This document shows, piece after piece, positions 1 to 7,909 of a DNA stretch of 64,000 nt (the stretch's first letter is position 1; every line of letters starts with the position of its first letter). This DNA comes from Deinococcus hopiensis KR-140 (GTDB lineage Bacteria > Deinococcota > Deinococci > Deinococcales > Deinococcaceae): NCBI RefSeq assembly GCF_900176165.1, contig NZ_FWWU01000005.1, positions 354,514-418,513 of the forward strand, given 5' to 3'. A program made the translations under genes and the position numbers. The notes below the pieces were generated by a model that saw only the letters and a program-made list of their open reading frames with translations, was not told where the DNA came from and did no database searches.

Positions 1-296
1 GCGGTGAGGTCGTTGTTGTCCATGCTGACGAACCCGCTGCCTCCCAAATGTTGGGACGCTTTCGGGCCTGGTGCTTCGAGCAAGTACAGGATTCTCGCGT
101 GAATGCCGCCCCCTACAGGATCAAGGTCTGGAATGTTCAGCCCCTGCTCGTGAATTTGCTTCCGCAAGTCCTGCACGTATTCACTCAGCGGCGCATGGTG
201 TGGCGCTTGAAGCAGTTGCCGCCGGTGTTCCAAGTGCTCGGGCTGGGCAAGCTGCCGAGGCTCCTTCGGATAGGGAACGAGGGGAGGGGACGTCAT
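1..296 (-). CDS. Uracil-DNA glycosylase-family protein, N-terminal part (runs off the left edge)
   Basis: The frame opens at an ATG (bases 294-296) and stays open to base 1, so about 98 N-terminal residues are visible and the catalytic rest lies outside. The visible part reads ARILYLLEAPGPKAS and then GSGFVSMDNNDLTA. This matches the pattern of a uracil-DNA glycosylase-like family (a Leu-Glu-x-Pro-Gly-Pro stretch followed by Gly-Phe-[IV]-Ser-x-x-Asn-x-Asp-x-Thr-Ala). Members are expected to remove uracil or related bases from DNA. The Shine-Dalgarno signal is weak. The family call rests on remembered motif similarity; the activity is inferred. Confidence 0.65.
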   Translation of the reverse strand, partial: MTSPPLVPYPKEPRQLAQPEHLEHRRQLLQAPHHAPLSEYVQDLRKQIHEQGLNIPDLDPVGGGIHARILYLLEAPGPKASQHLGGSGFVSMDNNDLT

Positions 297-663
297 GCTT
301 CAGCTTATGTCGCCCCTGCGCTGAGCACGGACCACTTTGCCCATAAGTCATCCCATAAAAGAAGGCGACCCGGAGGCCGCCTTGATTTGTTCAAAAAAGG
401 TCTATATTCACCCCTTGTCCAATTCTGCAGTTGGAAGGCCAGAAGTTGCGCTCCTGTACTTCAGGAGTGGCCTGAAGTGCTGGGGGAACATCACGGCACT
501 GGCGTCGGCGCACGTCAATTAGAACAGTGCGATTTGTGTGCCTTCCCGCTCCAGTTCCGTCAGGGCGGCGACGCGCAGAACTCCAGGTTCAGACTAATCA
601 GTCCCGGCAGTCACAGAGAACATAGGTTCTTGCCGTTATCCTGATCACCCTCAAGGAGGCCGT
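297..663. other. Intergenic stretch with no recognisable gene
   Basis: This divergent gap separates the glycosylase-like gene from the cupin gene. Open frames here lack a convincing start or family signal. A short inverted repeat near 362-382 (AAGGCG ... CGCCTT) could be a weak hairpin. A good Shine-Dalgarno (AAGGAGG, about 653-659) belongs to the cupin gene. Confidence 0.4.
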
Positions 664-981
664 ATGACGTCCGAACCGGGTGACCAGGTAGGAACGCGAC
701 TCATGTTTGAAAACGAGCGGATCCGGGTGTGGGATCTGGCGCTCGCTCCTGGCGAGGCGCTGGAAGCGCACGTTCACCGCCGTGATTTCTGCTTCATCGT
801 GGTGCAGGGAGGCCATCTACAACACGTCCACCCGACCGATCCAGCTCAGAGCCAGGACGTGCAGTATGAGGCGGACCAGGTCGTGTTCCTCGAAGCAGGG
901 CAAGGCTTGCTGCACCACAAACTGGTCAACGTAGGGGAGAAGTCCTATCGCAACTTCGTCATCGAGCTCAAGGACACCTGA
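664..981 (+). CDS. Small cupin-domain protein
   Basis: The protein has 105 residues, about the size of a single cupin barrel. The stretch EAHVHRRDFCFIVVQGGHL resembles a cupin motif 1 with metal-binding histidines, and a later stretch (EADQVVFLEAGQGLLHHKLVN) resembles motif 2. Such proteins bind a metal and a small molecule, or act as small dioxygenases or isomerases; the substrate cannot be read from sequence. The ATG is preceded at good spacing by AAGGAGG. The gene stands alone, so context gives no pathway. The fold call is fairly safe; the function is unknown. Confidence 0.75.
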   Translation: MTSEPGDQVGTRLMFENERIRVWDLALAPGEALEAHVHRRDFCFIVVQGGHLQHVHPTDPAQSQDVQYEADQVVFLEAGQGLLHHKLVNVGEKSYRNFVIELKDT

Positions 982-1240
982 GGACCTGCTGGATGGGCGA
1001 TGTCCTTTGCGAGAACCGTTGAGATCCGAGGGTTCCTGTTTACAACTGCCTGCATGGGAGAGGTGTCGCTGGTCTCCGTGGCGGGTCTGAAGAGCCGCTG
1101 CAGTGTGCCCCCGGTCATGTTCGTTTCCGATACGTCCGCTCGCCTGACATACGTTGTGTCGGCTCAGCACGCAATTGGGCGTCATGCGGACCCGTTGCAA
1201 ATCCACAGCACGTTTCCCTGAGACGTGCGATCCTACCCTC

Positions 1241-1633
1241 ATGCCTGTCCGCTTTGTCGCCAGTGCTCTTGCGGTCGAGGACCTTCCCGACGTCAACACC
1301 TTCCTTATCGCCTTGGCTGACAACGCTGAGGAGCCCGTGCATCTGTTGGAGTTGCAGAAGGCACTGGAGGCGGATGAGGACGACCCCGATTCCGACACCT
1401 ACTGTCTGGTCCGAGACGGGGAGGTCACGCACTACGGCGGCGTCACAGCCTGCCTGCTGCATGAACACTGCTTGATTCTGCGGCTTGACGACGAAGCTGC
1501 CAGCGCTCTGGGAACCGACGGCTTTGAAGTTGAGCTCGATTTGGAGGAGGAGGAGTGCGTGGTCCTGCACGGTGCCATCACCCGCCTCTTGCAGGGTGAC
1601 CGCCTTAAGCCAGGCAACCTGGTGCTGGGGTGA
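1241..1633 (+). CDS. Imm10-family immunity protein
   Basis: The protein has 130 residues from the ATG at 1241; an in-frame extension to 1154 looks like non-coding lead-in. The middle holds DTYCLVRDGEVTHYGGVTAC followed by a strand-rich part and an acidic LDLEEEECVVL stretch. This is the pattern of Imm10, a family known from comparative work as immunity proteins against polymorphic toxins. Its stop overlaps the next start (GTGA at 1630-1633), so the two genes are probably translated together. No cognate toxin is seen nearby. It may be an orphan immunity gene that protects against toxins of other cells. Confidence 0.65.
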   Translation: MPVRFVASALAVEDLPDVNTFLIALADNAEEPVHLLELQKALEADEDDPDSDTYCLVRDGEVTHYGGVTACLLHEHCLILRLDDEAASALGTDGFEVELDLEEEECVVLHGAITRLLQGDRLKPGNLVLG

Positions 1634-2103
1634 CGGTCCTCCCCCTGGATGACTCCCGCTGGGCCTCCCCGCAACACGCTTATGGTTCAGCCGCCGATGT
1701 GCCGGACCTCCTCCGTCAGCTCCATGGCGAGCATGCACCGCAAGGGCGTGAGGGGCCCTGGTTCTCACTGTGGAGCGCTCTGTGTCATCAGGGCGACGTG
1801 AACACAGCCTCCTACGCGGCGCTGCCGTACCTGGTGGCCGATGCAGCGTGCCTTGCGCTGGCGGAGCGTCTTGGGCACCTGCACTTTGCGGGGTCCATCG
1901 CGGCCCTCAGTCGAGCGGAACGCTCCCCAGCGGTTCCGGAAGACCTCACCGCCGCCTTCGAGGACGCGGTCCGGCGTTTGGGTGACCTGGCCCTGGAAGC
2001 GCTGGGCACCCTCCCGATCGCCAGCGAGGAGGACCTGGGCGTATTGCTGGGTGCCGTTGCGGTGGCCAAGGGACAGGCACCTCTGGGGAACCTCCTTCTG
2101 TAA
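1630..2103 (+). CDS. Uncharacterised protein coupled to the Imm10 gene
   Basis: The protein has 157 residues and starts at a GTG that overlaps the stop of the Imm10 gene by four bases. A central motif, LWSALCHQGDVNTASYAALP, resembles a widespread uncharacterised family of helical-repeat-like proteins carrying Trp-Ser-x-Leu-x-His-Gln-Gly and Ala-Ser-[YF]-Ala-Ala-x-Pro. I do not know its activity. Overlap with an immunity gene suggests it may also belong to a toxin-immunity locus. No signal peptide or membrane segment is seen. Confidence 0.6.
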   Translation: MTVLPLDDSRWASPQHAYGSAADVPDLLRQLHGEHAPQGREGPWFSLWSALCHQGDVNTASYAALPYLVADAACLALAERLGHLHFAGSIAALSRAERSPAVPEDLTAAFEDAVRRLGDLALEALGTLPIASEEDLGVLLGAVAVAKGQAPLGNLLL

Positions 2104-2161
2104 TGGACTCCTGAACTGGGGTGCGAGGACTGTGGGGAGCGGTCGTGCCGGCGAGCTCCGC

Positions 2162-2377
2162 CTATGCCCTGGAGCCCTGAATGACCGTAAAGTGCCCGTT
2201 TGCCAAGACGCCTACGGTCCAGGCATCCAGGTGCTCGAGAAACCCGGTAGGGCTCAACGGTCTGAGCATCCAGTCCAGCAGCACTTGTCGCGAAAGGACC
2301 GCCACTTCGGCCTCGTTGAGGGCCTCAAAGGATGGGACCCCCCCCATTACGTATCGACCGTTGTGTGGGATGTCCAT
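2162..2377 (-). CDS. Possible small hypothetical protein (71 aa)
   Basis: The frame has 71 codons on the minus strand with a protein-like composition (FEALNEAEVAVLSRQVLLDW, then FLEHLDAWTVGVLANGHF). No convincing Shine-Dalgarno precedes the ATG, and I do not recognise the family. It may be a real small gene, the C-terminal end of a decayed gene, or chance. It lies just left of the orphan iterons and reads away from them, where an initiator would be expected, but it shows no initiator motif. Confidence 0.3.
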   Translation of the reverse strand: MDIPHNGRYVMGGVPSFEALNEAEVAVLSRQVLLDWMLRPLSPTGFLEHLDAWTVGVLANGHFTVIQGSRA

Positions 2378-2416
2378 ATTAGCGGTTGTGCCGTGGCGGT
2401 CAGAGCCTGAGGAACT

Positions 2417-2639
2417 CGACCTTTGTATGGGAGCAGGGGGCTTTCAGCACGGAAAAACCAGGAAAGAAGCGGCCACCCGCCTCTTTTTTCAGTGAAGGAG
2501 CAGGCCCTGAGGAGGGTCGACGCTTGTATGGGGGCTGTCCTGCACCGGACGAGCGTTGTGTGGAACCCTGTCGACGCTTGTGTGGAGCAGGGCTAAAGGG
2601 CACGAGTGTTGTGTGGAGAGGTATCGAGTGTTGTGTGGA
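2417..2639 (+). repeat. Orphan iteron set (6 copies)
   Basis: Six direct repeats of about 15 bp start at 2417, 2518, 2550, 2572, 2603 and 2625. The consensus is CGA(C/G)(C/T)(C/G/T)TTGT(A/G)TGG(A/G). The last two are identical. The last five lie in one 122-bp cluster. Their sequence differs from the iterons of both initiators in this window. Iterons are binding sites for plasmid initiators, so this looks like the origin or incompatibility region of a third replicon whose initiator gene is absent or decayed here. Confidence 0.65.
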
Positions 2640-2852
2640 AAAACCGCAGGAGGAATTCAAGCGGCGGAAACGCACTCAAGAATTTCTGAGCCTACACGCC
2701 CGAATCACCAACGTTCACCCTCACACGCGAACCAGTGCATCAGCACCAACCAAAAGGCAATGGTTGATGATTGCTACAGGGGTCGCCTGAAGTTCAAGCC
2801 ATCCCTGCCCTCAGTTCGCTGTAATGCCAATGAAGGCAACACAACCCGACAA

Positions 2853-2905
2853 AGGCGTACTGCGACTCAAGGAGGCCCTGCGTCCTCTAGAGTCGCAGTA
2901 CGCCT
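2853..2905. repeat. Perfect 16-bp inverted repeat around a flipped 21-bp segment in parA
   Basis: Arms are AGGCGTACTGCGACTC (2853-2868) and its reverse complement (2890-2905), with a 21-bp spacer (2869-2889). As it stands, the parA frame on the minus strand hits a TAG right after GVLRL. If the spacer is turned round, the frame reads GVLRLKEALRPLESQYAFV without a stop, which is parA-like. The spacer has therefore apparently inverted between arms that already existed in the coding sequence. Confidence 0.7.
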
Positions 2906-3253
2906 ATCAGTTGGCCGGGAACCAGGGACTTGATCGTCGCAACATCCAGGTGCCCTGGAATTCGATTCAAGCCGCGAACACAAATGGGGGAGGGGAGAGC
3001 CAGGGCGACATTGTCTTGAGCCAGGACCGCCAGGGTACAGGGTGTCTTCCAGCTCGATCTCCCGTTACCCCCCGTCTCAGGAGATGCTCCGGACGCCGAG
3101 CCAGTCAGTGAAGTTCACTCGCGGTTCAGCATCGGTAAGGATCACCCGGTATCCCGGACGCCTCAGGGTATAGCCGATGTCACGCACACTGCTTGACTTT
3201 CCTACCCCACCGGCATGGTTGGAAAAGGTCAGGTCTTTCTTCGTCCCCGCCAT
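2853..3253 (-). pseudogene. parA: parA partition ATPase, decayed
   Basis: Reading leftwards from the ATG at 3251-3253, the first 58 codons give a ParA N-terminus: FSNHAGGVGKSS (deviant Walker A), then VILTDAEPRVNFTDWLGV. The frame ends at a TGA (3077). ParA-like sequence continues in shifted frames: EDTLYP, then AVLAQDNV-like and GLNRIPGHLDVATIKSLVPG. It breaks at an inverted repeat (2853-2905). ParA normally moves plasmids apart at division with ParB. The gene lies 48 bp downstream of initiator 1 in the same direction, the usual rep-par order. No parB is seen. At least one stop, one frameshift and one small inversion make it non-functional. Confidence 0.8.
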
Positions 3254-3301
3254 GCCAACGCCCCCTGCTTCTCGGGGAGGGCAGAAGGAAAAAAAAGCGG
3301 C

Positions 3302-4633
3302 TCAGTTCAGGGACAGCAGTGACTTGAGGAGAGAGACCGCCTGCTCGCGCTCCTCCTTCGGACGTCCCAGAACACGCTGATGAATGTCCTTCAAAATGCC
3401 CTCGGGGAGGGAAGTGATTTCTTCCCGGCGAACGCCCTCCGCCTTCAGCAGGAACGCGAGGGTGCGGACGAGGTCTTCTTTGGAAGCGGGGACGTCCTCC
3501 TGCGGGGCGGGGGCAGCAGCTTTACGGGGCAGTTTCTTCGGGATCTCCTCCGGGGAGTCCGTCCCCTCCGGCCAGGCATATTTGCCGCTTCCATAGGAGC
3601 GGACCACATCGAGGACGAAGCCCACCTCGTTCTGGGGTCTGTATCCCCGTGCCAGGATGGCCCTGGCCTGCTCGACACCGATCCTGACGTGCTGCGGGTG
3701 GTCGAGGGCCGTCTTCTTGGCCGCAACCACCGGGACTTTCATGGCGACCAGCAGCGCGACCAGTTCTGGATCGGCTTCGGCTGATGCCTGCCCGAACGTG
3801 TAGGTCACCACCTGGCGTTTGCCGCGACCAGTAACTTCGACGTCCTTGAGGTACTCGGAATGGAGGAGATCCTCGTGAATAGGATCGAGCGTACGGCGAA
3901 TCTTGTCCGGCTTGTCCGTGGCGATACCGCAGCGCTGGGCGAGGTCCATCAGGGGGATTTGCAGGCTGACCGTCCGGGCCTGATGCTGTACGGGGTCGTG
4001 CCGCAGCGCGTCGAGAACCCGGTAGGCTGCCCGGGCGGGTTGGCCGAGCTGCCGGAGCAGAGAGGTGCTGACGAATTTGAAATAGCCGTTGCGGATATTT
4101 CGCGTCAGTTCCTGCGGCAAGGTCACCGCGATGAGCTTTGCTCCATCGACATCCTTGCGGCTGCGCGTGAAGACGAGCTTTTCGATCAGCCGGAAGCCGA
4201 CTGTGACCCAGTCGTCGTCCTCGTGGCTGCGCCATGCTCCGCTGATCCAGTACTGGGTGGCGCTCAGGCGTTCCAGGCTCTCGCGCAGCATCCGCCGGTT
4301 GGCCCCACTGTCTTCCAGTCCACACATCTGGAGGAGGCGGTAGATGGTGAACACGAGGACGCCGTTTTCCGGGCAACCTTGCTCTATGTAGAGTTCCTGC
4401 AAAGCCAGGTAAGAGTCGTTGTCGATGCCGTGCGGAACCCCGTACTTCTGCGCCCCGTTACACTCGACCTCACTCGCAATGCCCGAGCGCTCGAACGCCA
4501 CCTTCCAGGAGGTGTAGTCCGGAGCGATCTTCCGCTGAATCGAAATCAGGCCGAGCTGAGCGACGTTCAGGTCCTCTCTCAGCACGACGTTCTGGTCAGC
4601 AGGTCCGTTCAAAGCTCCTCCGGGCCTCTGCAT
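3302..4633 (-). CDS. Plasmid replication initiator (Deinococcus RepA type), initiator 1
   Basis: The protein has 443 residues from ATG 4633. A TTG at 4612 has a better Shine-Dalgarno (GGAGG) and may be the true start. The body (LNVAQLGLISIQRKIAPDYT, then YGVPHGIDNDSYLALQELYI) is clearly related to the second initiator at 12616-14034, which shares LGLISIQ, YGGVPHGLD and FIEQGSPENG-like segments. Both are of the iteron-binding initiator class known on Deinococcus plasmids, with paired winged-helix folds expected. It should bind the ten iterons directly upstream and open the origin. A decayed parA follows in the same direction. Confidence 0.85.
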   Translation of the reverse strand: MQRPGGALNGPADQNVVLREDLNVAQLGLISIQRKIAPDYTSWKVAFERSGIASEVECNGAQKYGVPHGIDNDSYLALQELYIEQGCPENGVLVFTIYRLLQMCGLEDSGANRRMLRESLERLSATQYWISGAWRSHEDDDWVTVGFRLIEKLVFTRSRKDVDGAKLIAVTLPQELTRNIRNGYFKFVSTSLLRQLGQPARAAYRVLDALRHDPVQHQARTVSLQIPLMDLAQRCGIATDKPDKIRRTLDPIHEDLLHSEYLKDVEVTGRGKRQVVTYTFGQASAEADPELVALLVAMKVPVVAAKKTALDHPQHVRIGVEQARAILARGYRPQNEVGFVLDVVRSYGSGKYAWPEGTDSPEEIPKKLPRKAAAPAPQEDVPASKEDLVRTLAFLLKAEGVRREEITSLPEGILKDIHQRVLGRPKEEREQAVSLLKSLLSLN

Positions 4634-4662
4634 TCTAGTGGCCCCCCGGTTCAGACTCCATG

Positions 4663-4983
4663 CCGTTATGAATGGGGGAAAGTCGAAACAGCCCTACCGT
4701 TATGAATGGGGGATTGTAGAAGACTTTCGTCTCCACGGGGCGTTTTCCTCGGTTCAGGCCATCATGCCGTTACGAATGGGGGATTAGGCAGAAAAGATGC
4801 CGTTATGAATGGGGCATTTCACCCCTACATACCGTTATGAATGGGGGGAAGACCCCCGTTATGAATGGGGGATTGGTACCGTTATGAATGGGGGGTTCTC
4901 ACGACGCCCTACCGTTATGAATGGGGGATTTGGAGGGGAAAATGCCGTTATGAATGGGGGAAAATACCGTTGTGAATGGGGGA
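4663..4983 (+). repeat. Iterons of initiator 1 (10 copies)
   Basis: Ten 17-bp direct repeats with consensus CCGTTATGAATGGGGGA start at 4663, 4697, 4767, 4800, 4832, 4856, 4879, 4912, 4945 and 4967. Variants are few: TTACG in the third, GGGGCA in the fourth, and TTGTG in the last. They begin 30 bp upstream of the initiator gene, the usual layout for an iteron origin that also autoregulates the initiator. Spacing is irregular (22-70 bp between starts), which argues against a CRISPR array. Confidence 0.9.
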
Positions 4984-5030
4984 AAACTGCTCAGAAATCA
5001 CGTCCTGCACGCAAGAAGGGTCCACCACTG

Positions 5031-5085
5031 ATGATGATCATATCAATCTTTAAAAAGATAAAAACAAAAACAAAAAACAACAATC
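5031..5085. other. AT-rich stretch beside the iterons, candidate origin unwinding element
   Basis: About 55 bp are very AT-rich in an otherwise GC-rich region, with runs such as TTTAAAAAGATAAAAAC and several A tracts. It lies 48 bp beyond the last iteron. Iteron origins usually have such an element where strands first open. Function is inferred from position and composition. Confidence 0.55.
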
Positions 5086-5309
5086 AGGGGTTCCTGCGGG
5101 CAGGCAGGAACCCCACCGCTCCTGGCCTGCTGAGGACCTAACGGTGGGACCGGGACAGAAACGCGCGGCGAACTGTGGAGTGATGGGTTCCTGTTGAGAT
5201 GATCAGAGGGCGTCGATCGGGGAGTGACCTCGACCTTCGTGTCAGGAGAGGTGGTAAGGAAGACCGGAACGGCCTGGATGACCTGTGTGGTCGGAGGGGG
5301 AGGGTCAAT

Positions 5310-5717
5310 ACACAACCCTGCAAGCAGTACAGCCGCTCGTCAAGCTCTGGCACTACAAGTAAGTGAGGCTGGTGATCCGCAGTGACAGCGACTTGATCGT
5401 CTCCGATGCTTGTTATGCGAGCAACGAGGGCCGTGACCGCATCCACGAGCGGTGAAAGGGTCATCTCGGACACGCCCTCGGCCGACCCCTACGGGCGCGC
5501 GTTGTGAACCTGCAGGTAGAGATGCTGACGCCGAATGAGCTGTTCCCAGATCTCTACGGGAGCATCCTGTGGGGGTGCCCAACTGAAGGGTAGACCGGTG
5601 AAGAAGCCGCTTACTCTGCTCACTGTGCTCTCCGTCGGCGTACTGGAAATACCGTCCACACAGCAGCGTGAGCCCTCCGTCAGAGAGGCAGGTCAATTGC
5701 TGAAGCGTTAAATGCAA
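5310..5717 (-). pseudogene. Decayed coding sequence of unknown family
   Basis: Protein-like sequence on the minus strand is spread over two frames. One begins MHLTLQQLTCLSDGGLTLLC and continues RYFQYADGEHSEQ; the other carries DAPVEIWEQLIRRQHLYLQV, a stop, and then MTLSPLVDAVTALVARITS and DDQVAVTADHQPHLLVVPEL. The composition suits a real protein, but a frameshift and a stop separate the pieces. I do not recognise the family. It lies in a 1.1-kb stretch without an intact gene. Confidence 0.35.
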
Positions 5718-5836
5718 TAGGACGACATACTGATCTTCTCCCCGCCGCAGGTGGGTGAAATCCTTGATCCGCTCCTTATGACGAGCAACTCAGGTTGTCA
5801 TGGTTTTCAGTGCAGACGCAATGAGGCGTTGAGTGA

Positions 5837-6088
5837 TTTGCGCCAGCTGTCCTGCCAGCGCCAGGCTGGACCTTCGAGGGCTGCATCCCACCGCCGCCCG
5901 CTGCTCTCCCCGACTTTCTTCGGGCTCCTCAGAGGAACGTGAGCTGGGCGACCCGCGCCTTGGTCCGGCTCGATCTGCAACTCCAGATCGGGAGTGGGTT
6001 CGCATGGCTGAAAACAGGGCGGGAGTGGAACACCTTGCCCGAAGAAATCGGAGCGACGCTGCTTGACGTGCAGGCCCATCAAGTCTGA
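5837..6088 (+). pseudogene. C-terminal fragment of an unknown protein
   Basis: An 83-codon frame without a start runs to a TGA at 6086-6088. It reads, among other parts, APGWTFEGCIPPPP, then SWATRALVRLDLQLQIGSGF and EWNTLPEEIGATLLDVQAHQ. The composition is that of a genuine protein tail. No start codon or upstream continuation is visible, so it is probably the end of a gene whose front was lost. The family is not recognised. The promoter of the VWA gene follows 62 bp later. Confidence 0.4.
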
Positions 6089-6150
6089 CGTCAGCCCTTG
6101 ACGCGAACAGAGGAGAGGATAAGAAGACGGGAATGGTACATATTTAATTG

Positions 6151-6178
6151 TTGACAATTTGAGCTGTTCAGGTATGAT
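6151..6178 (+). promoter_or_regulatory. Consensus-like housekeeping promoter of the VWA gene
   Basis: TTGACA (6151-6156) and TATGAT (6173-6178) are separated by 16 bp inside an AT-rich patch. This is close to the consensus for the housekeeping sigma factor. The transcript would have a leader of roughly 85 bases before the ATG at 6270. It is one of the best promoter matches in the window. Confidence 0.65.
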
Positions 6179-6269
6179 GATCCTACCGACAAGTCCTGTC
6201 CGGACTACCCCGAATCCACCACCCGACTGAAGGTGGTGGTCGCCCCCACTCATACCCTGGAGAACCACC

Positions 6270-7520
6270 ATGACGGACCTGCCCCCCCGGATCGAACTCC
6301 TCCCCCTCAAGGCCGCTCTCCCTATGGGCTTGGACGGCGAGACGACCGTTCTGGTCCGCATTCGCCCGTTGGACCTGCCCCCACAGGATGGTCCGCGTCC
6401 GCCCCTGAATCTCGCCCTGGTAATCGACCGCAGTGGCAGCATGAGCGGCCATCCGCTGGCCATGGCACGAAAAGCCACCCAGGTCGGCCTGCGCAAACTC
6501 GAAGCGCAAGACCGGGTCAGCGTCGTGATCTTCGACGACGAGGTCGAGTTGCTCGTTCCTTCTCAGCCTGCTGAGAACATCGAACACCTCTGCCGTGTGG
6601 TGGAAGGCATCACGGATGGAGGCTCCACCGCCCTGCATGCTGGCTGGCTCGACGGGGCCATGCAGGTCGCTGGGCATCTCAACCCGCAGGCGCTGAACCG
6701 GGTGCTGCTCCTGAGTGACGGCCATGCGAACGTCGGCAAGCGCCGGGTGCAGGAGATCGTGCCGGACGTCGCGGGCCTCACGAAGCGTGGGGTCAGCACC
6801 AGCACCATCGGGCTGGGGACCGGGTACGACGAGGACCTCCTGCGCGGCATGGCCGTGGCGGGCGACGGCAATTTCGAGCATATCGAGGATCCAGAGCAGC
6901 TGCCCCGCTATTTCGACGCCGAGTTTAGTGCCCTGTCCCGAACCACTGGGCACACGGTCAGTCTTGGGATCGAACCGAATCCAGCGCTGGGCAGCTTGCG
7001 CCAGGAGGTGCTCAACGACCTCGCACGCAACGACCTGGGCCGTTACCAACTGCCGAATCTGATGGCCGGGCAACCGATCGAGATCGTTCTGACTCTGCAT
7101 GTCCCAGCCCAGCCACAGGGAGTGGACCTCGGGATCACTCGCGTGCGCCTGGCGTGGACGGGACGTGATGGGGTACGCCGGAAGATGCGGGCGCAACTCA
7201 ATCTTCCGGTCGTGTCCGGGGAAGCGTACGACCTCCTACCTGAGAACGAGGAAGTGCGCCTGGCGCTGGAGTTGCAGCGCAATGCCCGGGCCAAGCGTGA
7301 CGCGGTGGATCGCCTGGACGCGGGGGATGTGCTGGGCGCGCAACGGGTGTTGCGGAGCCGTCGAGAGGTCTTCGGCCTCGTGGCCCCCGCGCCAGCCTTC
7401 CTCCGGAGCCAGGAACTGGACGAACTGGCGGATCTGGAACGGAACGTCGCGGGAGATGCCAATGTCGCCCGTAAACGCGCCGCGAGCCAGAGCTTCGACC
7501 GCAGCCGAAGCAAGCGCTGA
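6270..7520 (+). CDS. VWA-domain protein
   Basis: The protein has 416 residues. A von Willebrand factor A domain fills the first half: NLALVIDRSGSMSG gives a complete MIDAS start (Asp53, Ser55, Ser57), followed by GGSTAL and LLLSDGHANVG for the remaining metal ligands. The C-terminal half is strand- then helix-rich and ends in a basic tail. No signal peptide is seen, so it probably acts in the cytoplasm. VWA proteins of this kind bind partner proteins through the metal site. A Shine-Dalgarno (GGAG) precedes the ATG. A truncated relative of its C-terminal half lies at 15944-16389. Confidence 0.85.
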   Translation: MTDLPPRIELLPLKAALPMGLDGETTVLVRIRPLDLPPQDGPRPPLNLALVIDRSGSMSGHPLAMARKATQVGLRKLEAQDRVSVVIFDDEVELLVPSQPAENIEHLCRVVEGITDGGSTALHAGWLDGAMQVAGHLNPQALNRVLLLSDGHANVGKRRVQEIVPDVAGLTKRGVSTSTIGLGTGYDEDLLRGMAVAGDGNFEHIEDPEQLPRYFDAEFSALSRTTGHTVSLGIEPNPALGSLRQEVLNDLARNDLGRYQLPNLMAGQPIEIVLTLHVPAQPQGVDLGITRVRLAWTGRDGVRRKMRAQLNLPVVSGEAYDLLPENEEVRLALELQRNARAKRDAVDRLDAGDVLGAQRVLRSRREVFGLVAPAPAFLRSQELDELADLERNVAGDANVARKRAASQSFDRSRSKR

Positions 7521-7628
7521 GAGGACGGATGAGAGGCGGCTGCATCAACCAATGACGCAGCCACCTGTAGGCTGGCACGTTAAGCCACGACTTCCTTCGC
7601 TGGCACGGTGAAGTCAGGAGGTTTTGTT

Positions 7629-7860
7629 GTGCACGAGATGGTCATCCGTGCCCAGCCTGCTCTGCGCGACTGACAACGCTTTGCCAGAAACCTGAGCTGG
7701 ACTGCTGCTCACCAGAGGCTGTCACGTCTCCTCGCTCGCGCCCCCTTCCTGGAAGCGCAACCGGGCGGCTCCCGGATCTACCTGTTGGGGGAATGCGGTT
7801 CGTCGTGGAGAACGGCGTGCTGGCGACCATCTACCGACTGCACTCCCTGGACGTCAGGGG
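7629..7860 (+). pseudogene. Decayed copy of the small conserved protein found upstream of addB
   Basis: A GTG start with an AGGAGG Shine-Dalgarno opens MVIRAQPALRD-stop, and the frame continues RFARNLSWTAAHQRLSRLL and ends in IYLLGE. After a one-base loss it continues MRFVVENGVLATIYRL. The intact 86-residue protein at 24856-25116 has the same order: RFAGNLSWEGAQERLNRLL, LYSLGEMRFLVQDGALITVY. So this is a second, broken member (one stop, one frameshift). The right boundary is approximate. Confidence 0.7.
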
Positions 7861-7863
7861 AAA

Positions 7864-7890
7864 GGACGCGCTGCCGGAAGCAGCGCGTCC
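7864..7890 (-). terminator. Terminator of the nadM-nadV operon
   Basis: A perfect 11-bp stem (GGACGCGCTGC, 7864-7874; complement 7880-7890) has a 5-base loop. On the minus strand it is followed by TTTCCCC and lies about 20 bases after the nadV stop, where an intrinsic terminator is expected. Confidence 0.65.
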
Positions 7891-7909
7891 CTTCCTGCAG
7901 CCCATTTGC

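Noticed and set aside
48..644. 198-codon open frame on the plus strand
   Set aside because: It is antisense to the glycosylase-like gene and runs through the intergenic gap without any recognisable motif.
4663..4983. CRISPR-like array
   Set aside because: Repeat units are only 17 bp, spacing varies from 22 to 70 bp, and an initiator gene is directly adjacent, so these are iterons. The same reasoning applies to 14179-14630.
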